Shown here: positions 6,980 to 15,672 of the stretch, piece after piece
How positions within the stretch are numbered: the first letter of the stretch is position 1
Layout of the letters: each line of letters starts with the position of its first letter
Origin: JBKPRX01 sp046734795
Lineage (GTDB): Bacteria > Actinomycetota > Thermoleophilia > Gaiellales > Gaiellaceae
DNA: 29,111 nucleotides
NCBI GenBank assembly: GCA_046734795.1
Contig: JBKPRX010000101.1
Location: 1 to 29,111 of the forward strand
Direction: 5' to 3'
The notes under the pieces: generated by a model
Told to the model about the DNA's origin: nothing
The model's database searches: none
The model's input: only the letters and a program-made list of their open reading frames with translations
Translations under genes and position numbers: made by a program

Positions 6980-8644
6980 ATGGCGCACGCCCTCGCAGCA
7001 TCCTCCGCCCCGCAGCTCGTCCTCGGACGGTACCGGCCGATCCGCCCGCTTGGGAGCGGGGGCTCGGGATCCGTCTGGCTCGTCCGCGACGAGCAGTCCG
7101 GCCTGGACGTCGCGCTGAAGATCATTCCGCGCGAGGGGAAGGCGGCCGCACGCGCCGAGCGTGAGGCGGCGGCGGCAGCGCGGCTCAGGCATCCGCGCTG
7201 CATCCGCGCCTACGCCTTCTCGCGCGACGCCGACCACGTCTACATCGTCTACGAGTACGTTCCCGGCCGCACGCTCCGCGAGGCGCTCCGGGCCGGTGCG
7301 GTCGACGACGCGACCGCGATCGAGGTCGCCGCGCAGGTCTGCGACGGCATCGCCCACGCGCATGCGGCCGGAATTCTCCACCGTGATGTCAAGCCGTCGA
7401 ACGTGCTGCTCGCCGAGGAAGAGCGCGAGCCCGTGTCGGTGCGCATCCTCGACTTCGGTCTCGCGCGGATGCAGGAGGCAGAGACGTTGACGGCGCAGGG
7501 CGACGTTCCCGGGACGCTCGCGTACATCGCGCCGGAACGCCTCGCCGGTGACGACGCCGGCGAGCCTGCCGACGTGTGGTCGATCGGCGTCCTGCTCTGG
7601 GAAGCGCTCGCGGGTCAGCACCCGTTTTGGACGTCTTCGATGATGGACACCGCCCGCGCGATCGAGGCGGGTGCGCCTTCGCTCGCGACGCTCCGGCCGG
7701 AGCTGCCGAAGCCTCTCCTCGCCGCCGTCGATCGCGCACTCTCGATCGACCCGGCGCGGCGACCGTCAGCGGCGCAACTCGCGATGGTGCTGCGGGACGC
7801 CAAGCCACGGCCACGCGCGCCGCGCGGCGGCCGTCCTCACGCTCGCGCACACGTGCACAAGCTGCCTCTTCGTCCGCGCCCGCTCGCGCTGCCGAGGGTC
7901 GCGGCGCCACCGGCCGCGGTTGCACGGGCCGCGCTGGCGGCGGTCTTCGCAGGCTGGGCTGCGTACACGCTCCCGTTCTTTCCCGCGCATTGGTGGCTCG
8001 CGCTCGCTGCGATCTGCGCCGCCGTTGCGGTCGTTCGGCCGCGGCTCGGACTCGTGGTGGCCTTCGCGGTGCCCGTGCTGCCGCTCGGGAACATCTCGCT
8101 CGGTCTCGCACTCCTCTACTGCGCGGTCGCGGTCGCGTGGCTCGTCCTCGCCTGGGGCGAGCCGACGAGCGGGTTGGCGCCCGCTCTCGGCGTCGCGCTT
8201 GGGCCGCTCGCCGCGCTCGGAGTGCTTCCGGTGCTCGTGTGGTCTGTCCGGTCTCCGATCCGGCGCGCGCTCCAAGTCGCGCTGGCCGTGCTGGTCGCCG
8301 CGCTTGCGGCCGGCCTACGAGGAGTCGGGCTTCCCTTCACGGGCGCGCCTCCTCCGCTCGGGCTCGGCGTCGCCGGCGCCGGCGGCATCCTCGACGTCGC
8401 TGGCTCGCTCGGCCGCGCGATCGCAGCGCAGCCGCAGCTCCTGACGGAAGCCGCCGTGCTCGCGGTCGCGGCTGCGGCCTTGCCATATGCGCGCAGATAC
8501 GGCCGCTGGGGTGTGGCGCTCCTGACGGCGTGGCTCCTCGTCGGCACGATCGCGCTCGTTCCGGGCGCACATGTTCTGCCGCTCGTGCTGGCGGCCTGGG
8601 GGGTCGGGATCGTCGTCGCGCTGACTGCGAAGACCGCGACTTAG
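6980..8644 (+). CDS. Ser/Thr protein kinase with polytopic membrane domain
   Basis: A 554-residue Hanks-type kinase. The catalytic domain (about 16-275) has the glycine loop GSGGSGSVW (25-33), ATP lysine Lys47 (VALKII), HRDVKPSN (134-141), DFG (158-160), and APE with DVWSIGVLLWEAL. After a basic linker, residues about 310-550 hold roughly nine hydrophobic helices and no PASTA or other recognisable sensor. It heads the operon where mycobacteria have pknA further downstream (after pbpA), so it may be the functional PknA counterpart with a different membrane part. I chose ATG 6980 (MAHALAASSAP, just before the kinase fold). ATG 6899 is also in frame but would leave only 14 bases to the divergent gene and run through the inverted repeat. 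Confidence 0.9.
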   Translation: MAHALAASSAPQLVLGRYRPIRPLGSGGSGSVWLVRDEQSGLDVALKIIPREGKAAARAEREAAAAARLRHPRCIRAYAFSRDADHVYIVYEYVPGRTLREALRAGAVDDATAIEVAAQVCDGIAHAHAAGILHRDVKPSNVLLAEEEREPVSVRILDFGLARMQEAETLTAQGDVPGTLAYIAPERLAGDDAGEPADVWSIGVLLWEALAGQHPFWTSSMMDTARAIEAGAPSLATLRPELPKPLLAAVDRALSIDPARRPSAAQLAMVLRDAKPRPRAPRGGRPHARAHVHKLPLRPRPLALPRVAAPPAAVARAALAAVFAGWAAYTLPFFPAHWWLALAAICAAVAVVRPRLGLVVAFAVPVLPLGNISLGLALLYCAVAVAWLVLAWGEPTSGLAPALGVALGPLAALGVLPVLVWSVRSPIRRALQVALAVLVAALAAGLRGVGLPFTGAPPPLGLGVAGAGGILDVAGSLGRAIAAQPQLLTEAAVLAVAAAALPYARRYGRWGVALLTAWLLVGTIALVPGAHVLPLVLAAWGVGIVVALTAKTAT

Positions 8645-8670
8645 AATCGTGCGCGGAGGGAACCCTCCGC
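8642..8670 (+). promoter_or_regulatory. -10 box and perfect hairpin upstream of fhaA
   Basis: TAGAAT (8642-8647) overlaps the kinase stop codon and could be the -10 of an internal promoter. It is followed by a perfect inverted repeat GCGGAGGG-AA-CCCTCCGC (8653-8670), foldable as a 7-bp stem with a GAAC loop. No T-tract follows, so it is not a classical terminator. It sits eight bases before the fhaA ATG, and the only GGAGG of the region is buried in the stem. Confidence 0.4.
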
Positions 8671-8677
8671 TCGCCAC

Positions 8678-9451
8678 ATGGTCCTACGTTCGCTCGAGCA
8701 CAAGATCGAAGCTCTCTTCGAGGGCCTCTTTGGCCGTGCCTTCAGAACGAACGTGCAGCCGGTCGAGCTCGCGCGGAAGCTCTCGAAGGAGATGGACGAC
8801 CATCGGACCGTGTCCGTGTCGCGCGTGTACGTGCCGAACGAGTACACGATCTATCTCTCGCCTGGTGATCGCGAGCAGTTCGAGAGCTACGAGTCGTCGT
8901 TGCTCGGCGAGCTCGCGGAGTTCCTCGCCGAGCACGCAAAGCGCGAGAGCTACGCGCTGCTGACGCCGCCGACGGTGTTGATGGAGACCGACTCGGATCT
9001 CGCGCTCGGCGAGTTCGGGATCGCGACGCGGATGGTGCAGCCGCGAGGCCGGCCTGCAAGCGCGGCCGAGCCGGCCGGGGAAGTCTCGCCCGGCGCGACG
9101 ATGATCTACCGACCGAGCGCGGACGAGGTTCCGCCCGAGTCTGCTGCCGAGCCGCAAGTCACTCCGAGCGCCGCGCTCCTCGCCTGGGACGGACAGGAGC
9201 AGACGATCGCGAAGGCGCGGGTCGTGCTCGGCCGCTCGCGCGACTGCGACATCCAGCTCACGGACCCGAACGTCTCTCGACGCCACGCGGAGGTTCGCCA
9301 AGAGGGGTCGAGCTACTGGGTCGTCGACCTCGACTCGACGAACGGCATCGAGGTGAACGGGAAACGTGTGAAGCGCGCGAAGCTCGCCGACGGCGACACC
9401 TTCACCCTCGGCACGACCGACGTCACGTTCTCGCGGGAGAGCAGTGGGTGA
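8678..9451 (+). CDS. fhaA: FhaA: DUF3662 plus FHA-domain protein
   Basis: 257 residues. The N-terminal DUF3662 domain (about 1-120; LRSLEHKIEALFEGLFGRAF, VQPVELARKLSKEMDDH, VPNEYTIYLSPGD) is diagnostic of FhaA. A variable linker (about 121-160) leads to an FHA domain with LGRSRDCDIQL (Gly185-Arg186-Ser187), SRRHAEV and DLDSTNGIEVNG, the phosphothreonine-binding residues of the family. Mycobacterial FhaA is a cytoplasmic adaptor that binds phosphorylated cell-wall proteins such as MviN. The linker is shorter than in mycobacteria. Overlaps fhaB by GTGA. Confidence 0.95.
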   Translation: MVLRSLEHKIEALFEGLFGRAFRTNVQPVELARKLSKEMDDHRTVSVSRVYVPNEYTIYLSPGDREQFESYESSLLGELAEFLAEHAKRESYALLTPPTVLMETDSDLALGEFGIATRMVQPRGRPASAAEPAGEVSPGATMIYRPSADEVPPESAAEPQVTPSAALLAWDGQEQTIAKARVVLGRSRDCDIQLTDPNVSRRHAEVRQEGSSYWVVDLDSTNGIEVNGKRVKRAKLADGDTFTLGTTDVTFSRESSG

Positions 9452-9924
9452 CCCTCGCGTCGACCTCGGTTGAGGGCGCGCTCGTTGTCCTCAAGATCGC
9501 GTTCCTCGTTCTTCTCTACCTCTTCATCTGGCGGATCGTCCGCACGGCAAGCCGCGAGCTTCGCCTGCCGCAGGACACGATGATGCTGAGCGCGAGCGCT
9601 TCGGGTCTCAACGTCTCGGCGCCGAAGGTCGGCCGCCTGATCGTGCAAGAGAGCCCGACGCTCGACAACGGCCAGGAGCTGGAGCTCGATTCGCGCGCGC
9701 TCACGATCGGCAGGTCGCGGCAAAACGATGTCGCGCTCGAGCACGACGATTACGCTTCGTCGCGGCACGCGCGGATCGAGCCGCGCGTCGACGGCATCTG
9801 GGTGCACGACGTCGGCTCGACCAACGGCACCTTCGTGAACGGCGCACAGATCGACCGGCCGCGGCGGCTGGCGCCCGGCGACATCGTTCGAGTCGGCTCA
9901 ACCGATCTGAGGTTCGAGCCGTGA
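9448..9924 (+). CDS. fhaB: FhaB/FipA: membrane-anchored FHA-domain protein
   Basis: 158 residues: one N-terminal membrane helix (about 10-28), linker, then an FHA domain with IGRSRQNDVAL (Gly88-Arg89-Ser90), SSRHARI and DVGSTNGTFVNG. Matches FhaB (FipA) in size, topology and position between fhaA and pstP. In mycobacteria it links phospho-signalling to division and elongation proteins. The GTG start overlaps the fhaA stop by four bases (GTGA), indicating translational coupling. Confidence 0.94.
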   Translation: MTLASTSVEGALVVLKIAFLVLLYLFIWRIVRTASRELRLPQDTMMLSASASGLNVSAPKVGRLIVQESPTLDNGQELELDSRALTIGRSRQNDVALEHDDYASSRHARIEPRVDGIWVHDVGSTNGTFVNGAQIDRPRRLAPGDIVRVGSTDLRFEP

Positions 9925-10883
9925 AGCTCGGGCGCTCCGCAGGCCGCACCGATCCGGGCCGCAAGCGGCTTCGCAACGAGGATGCCTTCGTGCTCGCGCC
10001 ACCGCTCTTTGCGGTTGCCGACGGAATGGGCGGCGCGCAGGCGGGCGAGGTCGCGTCGAAGCTCGCTGCGGCTGCCCTCGAGGAAACCGATCCGGGTGCG
10101 CTGAACGGCGAGGAACGGCTCGTCTCGCTCATCAACGAGGCGAACCGGCGAGTACACGAGCGCTCGAACAGCGACCCGGCAACCTCGGGGATGGGCACGA
10201 CGATGACCGTCGCGCTCGTGGAGGGCTCGCACGTCTCGTTCGGTCACGTCGGCGACTCACGCGCGTACCTCTTCCGCGACGGCAGCATCGAGCAGCTCAC
10301 CGAGGACCACTCGCTCGTGAACGAGCTCCTGAAGACCGGCAAGCTCGCGCCGAACGAAGCGGGCCGGCATCCGCAGCGGTCGGTGATCACGCGCGCGGTC
10401 GGCACCGATCCCGACGTGGACGTCGACACATTCACGATCGAGGCGAAGGATCACGACGTCTATCTGCTCTGCTCCGACGGCCTGACCGACATGGTCGACG
10501 ACGAGTCGATCCACGCGGCGCTCGAGCAGGATCGCGGCGACCTGGAGCGGGCGGTCCGGTCGCTCGTCGAGGCGGCCAACCGCGGCGGCGGCGAGGACAA
10601 CATCACCGTCGTTGCCTTCGAGATGGCACCCGGCGACGAGGACGCTGACGAGACCGTGCAGATGCCCGCCGCGGACGCCGGCGACGACGCCGACGAGGAA
10701 GACACCCTGAGCGGGATCGAGTCCGTGCCGGCAGTCGACACGATGGTCGTGCCCGCCGACGAGATTCCCGAGGTCGCGGAACACCGAAAGCGCGCGCGCG
10801 GCGCGAGGCTGCGGCTCGTGACGACGATGCTGCTCTTGCTCGCGGTGGCTGCAGTCCTCGTCGTCTGGGGGTTGTTGCGCTGA
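9921..10883 (+). CDS. pstP: PstP-like PP2C Ser/Thr protein phosphatase
   Basis: 320 residues; metal-dependent phosphatase that reverses phosphorylation by the operon kinases. Motifs of the PP2C fold: NEDAF near the N-terminus, ADGMGG, GMGTTM, GHVGDSRAYL, SDGLTDMV and GGEDNITVV, which supply the metal-binding aspartates. An acidic linker (about 235-290) leads to one C-terminal membrane helix (about 301-318). Mycobacterial PstP has an extracellular domain of nearly 200 residues after its helix; here the protein ends directly after it, so there is no outside sensor. GTG start in a GTGA overlap with fhaB. Confidence 0.95.
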   Translation: MKLGRSAGRTDPGRKRLRNEDAFVLAPPLFAVADGMGGAQAGEVASKLAAAALEETDPGALNGEERLVSLINEANRRVHERSNSDPATSGMGTTMTVALVEGSHVSFGHVGDSRAYLFRDGSIEQLTEDHSLVNELLKTGKLAPNEAGRHPQRSVITRAVGTDPDVDVDTFTIEAKDHDVYLLCSDGLTDMVDDESIHAALEQDRGDLERAVRSLVEAANRGGGEDNITVVAFEMAPGDEDADETVQMPAADAGDDADEEDTLSGIESVPAVDTMVVPADEIPEVAEHRKRARGARLRLVTTMLLLLAVAAVLVVWGLLR

Positions 10884-12211
10884 GATTTCTTGCCGGGCCG
10901 AGGAACCGCGAGCTCCTGACGCTGATCGTCGTCGGCGTGATCACGGCAATCGGGTTCGCGAGCGTCTACATCGCTCGGCAGTCCGTCGTCTCGACCGCGT
11001 CGCTCTCGTACGCGATCTTCTTCTTCGCGCTCTTCCTCGCCGCGCACTTCGTCGCGCGCGTCGCGGTGCCGAACGCGGATCCGTATCTGTTACCACTCAG
11101 CGCGCTGCTCGCGGCGATCGGACTGACGGAGATCTACCGGCTCGGGCCGAGTGACGCATTTCACCAAGGCGTCTGGGTCGTGATCGGTGTCGGCATCTAC
11201 GCGGCCGCGCTGCTCGGGCTGCGCCGCGACTATCGCGTGCTCGAGAACTACCGCTACCTCTTCGGTGTCGGCGCGCTCGCGCTCCTCTTCTTGCCGCTCT
11301 TGCCGAAGATCGGGACGACGGTGAACGGTGCACGTCTTTGGGTGCACGTCGGCGGCTTGCAGTTCCAGCCCGGCGAGCTCGGGAAGATCGCGCTGATCGT
11401 CTTCCTCGCCGGTTACCTCCGCGAGAAGCGTGAGGTGCTCGCGCAGGGCCGCCTCAAGGACTGGGGTCCGCTACTCGTGATCTGGGGCACCGCGATGCTC
11501 GTCTTGCTCGCGACGCGCGATCTCGGCAGCGGGCTCCTCTACTACGGGATCTTCCTCGGGATGCTCTACGTCGCGACGGCTCGTGTCGCGTTCGTCGCCG
11601 GGTTCCTCGGGCTCTTCGTGATCGGCGCGATCGGCGTGTACCAGCTGACGCCGCACGTTCGCGAGCGCGTGACCATCTGGCTGCACCCGTGGACGACGAC
11701 GAAGGTGCCGTGCGCGCTCACGGGCCAGCCCGCGCTCCGGCAGGACTGCGCGAGCTACCAACTCGTCAAGTCGCTCTATTCGATCGGGCACGGTGGCTAT
11801 CCGGGCACCGGCCTCGGCAACGGGACCTTCTACTCCGTCGAGGCTGCCGGGCGGAAGCCGACGCCGTTGATCCCGTACGTCAACACCGACTTCATCTACT
11901 CGGCCCTTGCGCAGGAGCTCGGGCTGATCGGGGCGGCCGCGCTCCTGCTCGTGTACATGCTCTTCGTCCTACGCGGCTTCCGGACGGCGGTCTTCGCCGG
12001 TGATGGCTTCTCGAAGTTGCTCGCAGGCGGGCTGACGTTCGGCTTCGCGTTGCAGACGTTCATCATCGTCGGCGGAATTCTGCGCTTGATCCCGCTGACC
12101 GGGATCACGCTGCCGCTGGTCTCGTACGGAGGCTCGAGCGTCGTCGCGAACTTCGTGCTGCTCGCCGGGCTCATGCTCGTTTCCGATCGCGCGAACAGGG
12201 ACCGCGCGTGA
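10880..12211 (+). CDS. rodA: RodA/FtsW SEDS peptidoglycan glycosyltransferase
   Basis: About 443 residues and ten membrane helices; polymerises lipid II and works with the class B PBP encoded next. The family signatures GARLWVHVGGLQFQPGELGKIAL, TRDLGSGLLYYGIF, an HGGYPGTGLGNG loop and the PLTGITLPLVSYGGSS segment are all visible. The first ATG/GTG/TTG codon in frame is GTG 10937, but that would cut the first helix (RNRELLTLIVVGVITAIGF). The only candidate preserving it is CTG 10880, whose last two bases form the pstP stop (CTGA), copying the GTGA overlaps at the neighbouring junctions. I therefore place the start at CTG 10880. The identity is secure, the start is inference. Confidence 0.93.
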   Translation: MRFLAGPRNRELLTLIVVGVITAIGFASVYIARQSVVSTASLSYAIFFFALFLAAHFVARVAVPNADPYLLPLSALLAAIGLTEIYRLGPSDAFHQGVWVVIGVGIYAAALLGLRRDYRVLENYRYLFGVGALALLFLPLLPKIGTTVNGARLWVHVGGLQFQPGELGKIALIVFLAGYLREKREVLAQGRLKDWGPLLVIWGTAMLVLLATRDLGSGLLYYGIFLGMLYVATARVAFVAGFLGLFVIGAIGVYQLTPHVRERVTIWLHPWTTTKVPCALTGQPALRQDCASYQLVKSLYSIGHGGYPGTGLGNGTFYSVEAAGRKPTPLIPYVNTDFIYSALAQELGLIGAAALLLVYMLFVLRGFRTAVFAGDGFSKLLAGGLTFGFALQTFIIVGGILRLIPLTGITLPLVSYGGSSVVANFVLLAGLMLVSDRANRDRA

Positions 12212-13704
12212 ACGCGCAACTCAACCGGCTCGCGATCGTCGCGCTCGTGTTGCTGGCCGCGCTCGTTGCGGCGACGACGTACTGGCAGACGTGGGCGGCC
12301 GCAGGCTTGGCCGACCGGCAGGACAACGCGATTCAGCGGGTCGCGCAGCTCGAGATCCGGCGCGGCCTGATCTACTCGCCGGGTCGAGGCCCGCGGTTCG
12401 CACGGAACAACGCGCGGCGTTTGCGCGGGCAGACGCTCTACTTCCGTCGCTATCCGACGCGCGGGCTCGTCGCGCAGACGGTCGGCTACTCGACTCCGGG
12501 GCACGCCCAAGCCGGGCTCGAGCGATCCGAGAATGCCTACCTCACTGGCTCGAACAAGGACTTGCGGACGCTTTTGGACAAGACGGTCGACTCGCTGAAG
12601 GGCGCGACCGTGACGGGCAACGATCTCGTCCTGACGGTGAATCAGCGCGCGCAACGGCTTGCGCTCTCCCTCCTCGGCGGGCGTTGCGGTGCAGTGGCGG
12701 CACTCGATCCACGGACCGGGCGAACGCTTGTCCTCGCGTCGAGCCCGACCTACGACCCGAACAAGATCGACGAGCCGAACTACCTCGCTCGGCTCGGTCG
12801 CCCGAATCCGAACTGCGTGGGTATCTCGCCCTCACCGCTTCTTAACCGCGGCACCGCCGGCCTCTTCACTCCGGGGTCGACGTTCAAGCTCGTCACGGCG
12901 GCGGCCGCGCTCGAGAGCGGTCGCTTCACGCCCCAGTCGCGCTTCTTCGACCCCGGCTACTGCATCGAGTACGGCAAGCAAGTCTCGAACGCGGGCAACC
13001 CGGATCAGCAAGGCGCGGAACAGTTCGGCAACGTCGATCTCGTCCAGGGCCTCGAGCACTCGATCAACTCGGTGTTCTGCAACATCGGGAAGCAGCTCGG
13101 CGCGCTCCGCATCCTCGGTCAGGCGCGGAAGTTCGGCTTCTACGACTTGCCGCCCCTCGAGACACCGCCGAACGAGCGGCGCGCGAGCGGGCTCTACAAG
13201 GGGGGCAAGCTCTACCTGCCGCGTGAGGAGAGCTCGGTCGATCCGGGCCGCCTCGCTTTCGGCCAGGAGCGTCTGCTCGTGACGCCGATTCAGATGGCGA
13301 TGGTCGCCTCGGCGATCGCAAACCGCGGCATCGTCATGCGGCCTTTCGTGGTCGGGCGCGTCGTGGACAAGAACGGCGATACCGTTTCCAAGACGAAGCC
13401 GAGCGTCTACAGCCGTGCGATCAGCACCCGGACCGCAGGCGATCTCACGGCGATGATGGTGGCGGCAGTTCAGGGCGGCACCGGCACGCAAGCGCAGATT
13501 CCCGGAGTGACCGTCGCGGGCAAGACCGGCACGGCCGAGACCGGCATTGCGGGCACGAACACGGTCTGGTTCGTCTGCTTCGCGCCCGCCGAGAACCCGA
13601 GGGTTGCGATTGCCGTCGTGGTCGAGCGCCAGCATGGTTTCGGTGGCTCGATCGCCGCTCCCATCGCCAAGCAGGTCATGGAGGCACTGCTCCAGCGAGG
13701 TTGA
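12208..13704 (+). CDS. pbpA: Class B penicillin-binding protein (PbpA), transpeptidase
   Basis: 498 residues; D,D-transpeptidase partner of RodA. One N-terminal membrane helix (about 8-28) anchors it; a dimerisation region follows, then the transpeptidase domain with the nucleophile in STFK (Ser224), SIN (Ser285 to Asn287) and KTGT (Lys439). It starts at GTG in a four-base GTGA overlap with the rodA stop, so the SEDS/PBP pair is translationally coupled. Size and lack of PASTA repeats match mycobacterial PbpA rather than FtsI. Confidence 0.96.
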   Translation: MNAQLNRLAIVALVLLAALVAATTYWQTWAAAGLADRQDNAIQRVAQLEIRRGLIYSPGRGPRFARNNARRLRGQTLYFRRYPTRGLVAQTVGYSTPGHAQAGLERSENAYLTGSNKDLRTLLDKTVDSLKGATVTGNDLVLTVNQRAQRLALSLLGGRCGAVAALDPRTGRTLVLASSPTYDPNKIDEPNYLARLGRPNPNCVGISPSPLLNRGTAGLFTPGSTFKLVTAAAALESGRFTPQSRFFDPGYCIEYGKQVSNAGNPDQQGAEQFGNVDLVQGLEHSINSVFCNIGKQLGALRILGQARKFGFYDLPPLETPPNERRASGLYKGGKLYLPREESSVDPGRLAFGQERLLVTPIQMAMVASAIANRGIVMRPFVVGRVVDKNGDTVSKTKPSVYSRAISTRTAGDLTAMMVAAVQGGTGTQAQIPGVTVAGKTGTAETGIAGTNTVWFVCFAPAENPRVAIAVVVERQHGFGGSIAAPIAKQVMEALLQRG

Positions 13705-13707
13705 ACC

Positions 13708-13713
13708 TACGCT
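13708..13713 (+). promoter_or_regulatory. -10 box TACGCT before pknB
   Basis: TACGCT nine bases before the pknB ATG at 13723 in the 18-base pbpA-pknB gap. There is no Shine-Dalgarno. This is the one junction in the operon without an overlap between pstP and ddl, so an internal leaderless promoter for pknB-ddl is plausible. Confidence 0.4.
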
Positions 13714-13722
13714 TAACGGCAC

Positions 13723-15672
13723 ATGGCAGTTTCCGACGCGCTGATCGGCACCCTCTTCGACGACCGCTACAAGGTGGAGCGTCGCCTCGGATCGGGCGGG
13801 ATGGCGACCGTCTACTGCGCCGAAGACCAAGAGCTCGGCCGGCGGATCGCGATCAAGATCTTGAACGACCGCCACGCGCACGACGAGCAGTTCATCGAGC
13901 GCTTCCGGCGTGAGGCGAAGAACGCGGCGAGCCTCTCGCACCCGAACATCGTCTCGATCTACGACCGCGGCGAGGCGCAGGGCACCTACTACATCGCGAT
14001 GGAGTACCTCGACGGTCGCTCTTTGAAGGAGCTGATCGTCTCGCGCGGACCTGCGCCGATCCCGGTCGCGATCGACTACGCGCGGCAGACGCTCGCCGCG
14101 TTGCGGTTCGCGCATCGAAACGGCATCGTCCATCGCGACATCAAGCCGCACAACGTGCTCGTCGATGCCGACGGCAGGATCAAGGTCACGGACTTCGGGA
14201 TCGCGCGCGCGGGCGCCGCGAGCCAGATGACCGAGGTCGGCTCGATCGTCGGAACCGCGCAATACCTGTCACCCGAGCAGGCGCGCGGCACCGTTGTCGA
14301 CCAGCGCTCCGACATCTACTCGCTCGGGATCGTGCTCTACGAGTTGCTGACTGGCTCGGTTCCGTTCACGGGCGACACTCCCGTCGAGATCGCGATGAAG
14401 CACATCTCCGAGACGCCGCCGGTTCCTTCCGCGAAGCGTCCCGAGGTCACGCACGACCTCGATCTCGTCGTCACGCGTGCGCTCGCGAAGGATCCGGCCG
14501 ACCGCTACCAGAGCGCCGAGGAGATGGATGCCGACCTCGAACGCGTCTCACGCGGTCTCGCGGTCGCACCCGAGACGGAAGAGTCCGCAACGCAGATCCT
14601 CTCCGCGCCGACGACGGTGATGGCCGCGGCGACGGCAGCGACGGCGTTGCAGGCGCGGCCGCAGGCGCCGCCGCCTCCACCGCCGGTCTTCTACGACTAC
14701 GACGAGCCGATGACGCGCCGGCCCATCTGGCCGTGGTTGCTCGCGCTCCTGTTCATCATCGGCGCCGGCGTCGGCGGTTTCTTCCTCTACAACCAGATCA
14801 ACGAGAAGATCGGGTCGAACTCCGGTGTCGCTGTCGACAACTACCAAGGGCTGACGCAACAGCAGGCCGTCGAGAAGGTGCACAACAAGGGCCTCGGCGC
14901 CGTGATCAAGCATCAGGATTCCTCGCCGGCAGACATCGGGATCGTCGTCGGCCAGGATCCGCAGCCGGGCGTTCGGATCGACAAGGGCAAGAGCGTCACG
15001 CTGTTCGTCGGCACGGGTCCGCCGAAGACCGAGGTGCCGAACGTGATCGGCAAGTCCGAGACCGACGCCGTCGCTGCTCTGAAAGATGCGCATCTCGACT
15101 ACGACCGGCTCGAGGTCCCATCCGACGAGGACGCAGGAACCGTCGTCGCGCAGGATCCAGCGGCGGGCAAGAAGGTGACGCAGGGCACCGTCGTCCACTT
15201 CAACGTGTCGAAGGGGCCGCAGCCGGTTGCAGTGCCGAACGTGATCGGCCTCACGGCCGACAGCGCGTCGTCGACGCTGCAGGCGCAGGGCTTCAGCGTC
15301 CGCAGGGTCGACATCGAGTCGAACGGGACTGCGGGGACGGTCGTGAAGCAGGATCCGGCTGGGAACACGTCGACTGCGAAGGGCGCGACCGTGACGATCT
15401 CCGTCTCGAAGGGTCCGACGACGAAGCTCGTGCCCGACGTGACGAGCGAGGACAAAGACCAGGCAGCTGGGGATCTTCGCAGCGCAGGCTTCAGGGCCCG
15501 CACGACCTTCGAGGACACGGCCGACCCGTCGCTCGACGGGATCGTGCTGCGCCAGGATCCGGCCGGCGGCGCCCAGGCCCGCCCGGGAACGACCGTGACG
15601 ATCGTGGTCGGACGCCTGGTGGAGCAGCAGCCGACCGAGACGACGCCGACGACCGCCACGACGACGCCGTGA
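13723..15672 (+). CDS. pknB: PknB: Ser/Thr protein kinase with four PASTA repeats
   Basis: 649 residues. Kinase domain (about 10-275): LGSGGMATVY, Lys45, HRDIKPHN (137-144), DFG (157-159), GTAQYLSPEQ. The activation segment has MTEVGSIVGT, so only one of the two threonines phosphorylated in mycobacterial PknB (the TQT pair) is kept. A juxtamembrane region with a proline run leads to a membrane helix (about 338-358) and four extracellular PASTA repeats (about 370-638), the middle two starting VPNVIG, the fourth VPDVTS, the first a divergent VDNYQGLT. PASTA domains sense muropeptides or lipid II. The C-terminus is threonine-rich. ATG 13723; overlaps ddl by GTGA. Confidence 0.96.
   Translation: MAVSDALIGTLFDDRYKVERRLGSGGMATVYCAEDQELGRRIAIKILNDRHAHDEQFIERFRREAKNAASLSHPNIVSIYDRGEAQGTYYIAMEYLDGRSLKELIVSRGPAPIPVAIDYARQTLAALRFAHRNGIVHRDIKPHNVLVDADGRIKVTDFGIARAGAASQMTEVGSIVGTAQYLSPEQARGTVVDQRSDIYSLGIVLYELLTGSVPFTGDTPVEIAMKHISETPPVPSAKRPEVTHDLDLVVTRALAKDPADRYQSAEEMDADLERVSRGLAVAPETEESATQILSAPTTVMAAATAATALQARPQAPPPPPPVFYDYDEPMTRRPIWPWLLALLFIIGAGVGGFFLYNQINEKIGSNSGVAVDNYQGLTQQQAVEKVHNKGLGAVIKHQDSSPADIGIVVGQDPQPGVRIDKGKSVTLFVGTGPPKTEVPNVIGKSETDAVAALKDAHLDYDRLEVPSDEDAGTVVAQDPAAGKKVTQGTVVHFNVSKGPQPVAVPNVIGLTADSASSTLQAQGFSVRRVDIESNGTAGTVVKQDPAGNTSTAKGATVTISVSKGPTTKLVPDVTSEDKDQAAGDLRSAGFRARTTFEDTADPSLDGIVLRQDPAGGAQARPGTTVTIVVGRLVEQQPTETTPTTATTTP

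Noticed and set aside
12832..14262. 476-residue minus-strand frame opposite pbpA and pknB
   Set aside because: Antisense shadow typical of GC-rich coding DNA. The plus-strand genes have complete catalytic motifs.
14733..15668. Upstream extension of the ddl frame through pknB
   Set aside because: Shadow of the PASTA region; the ligase fold begins at GTG 15669.
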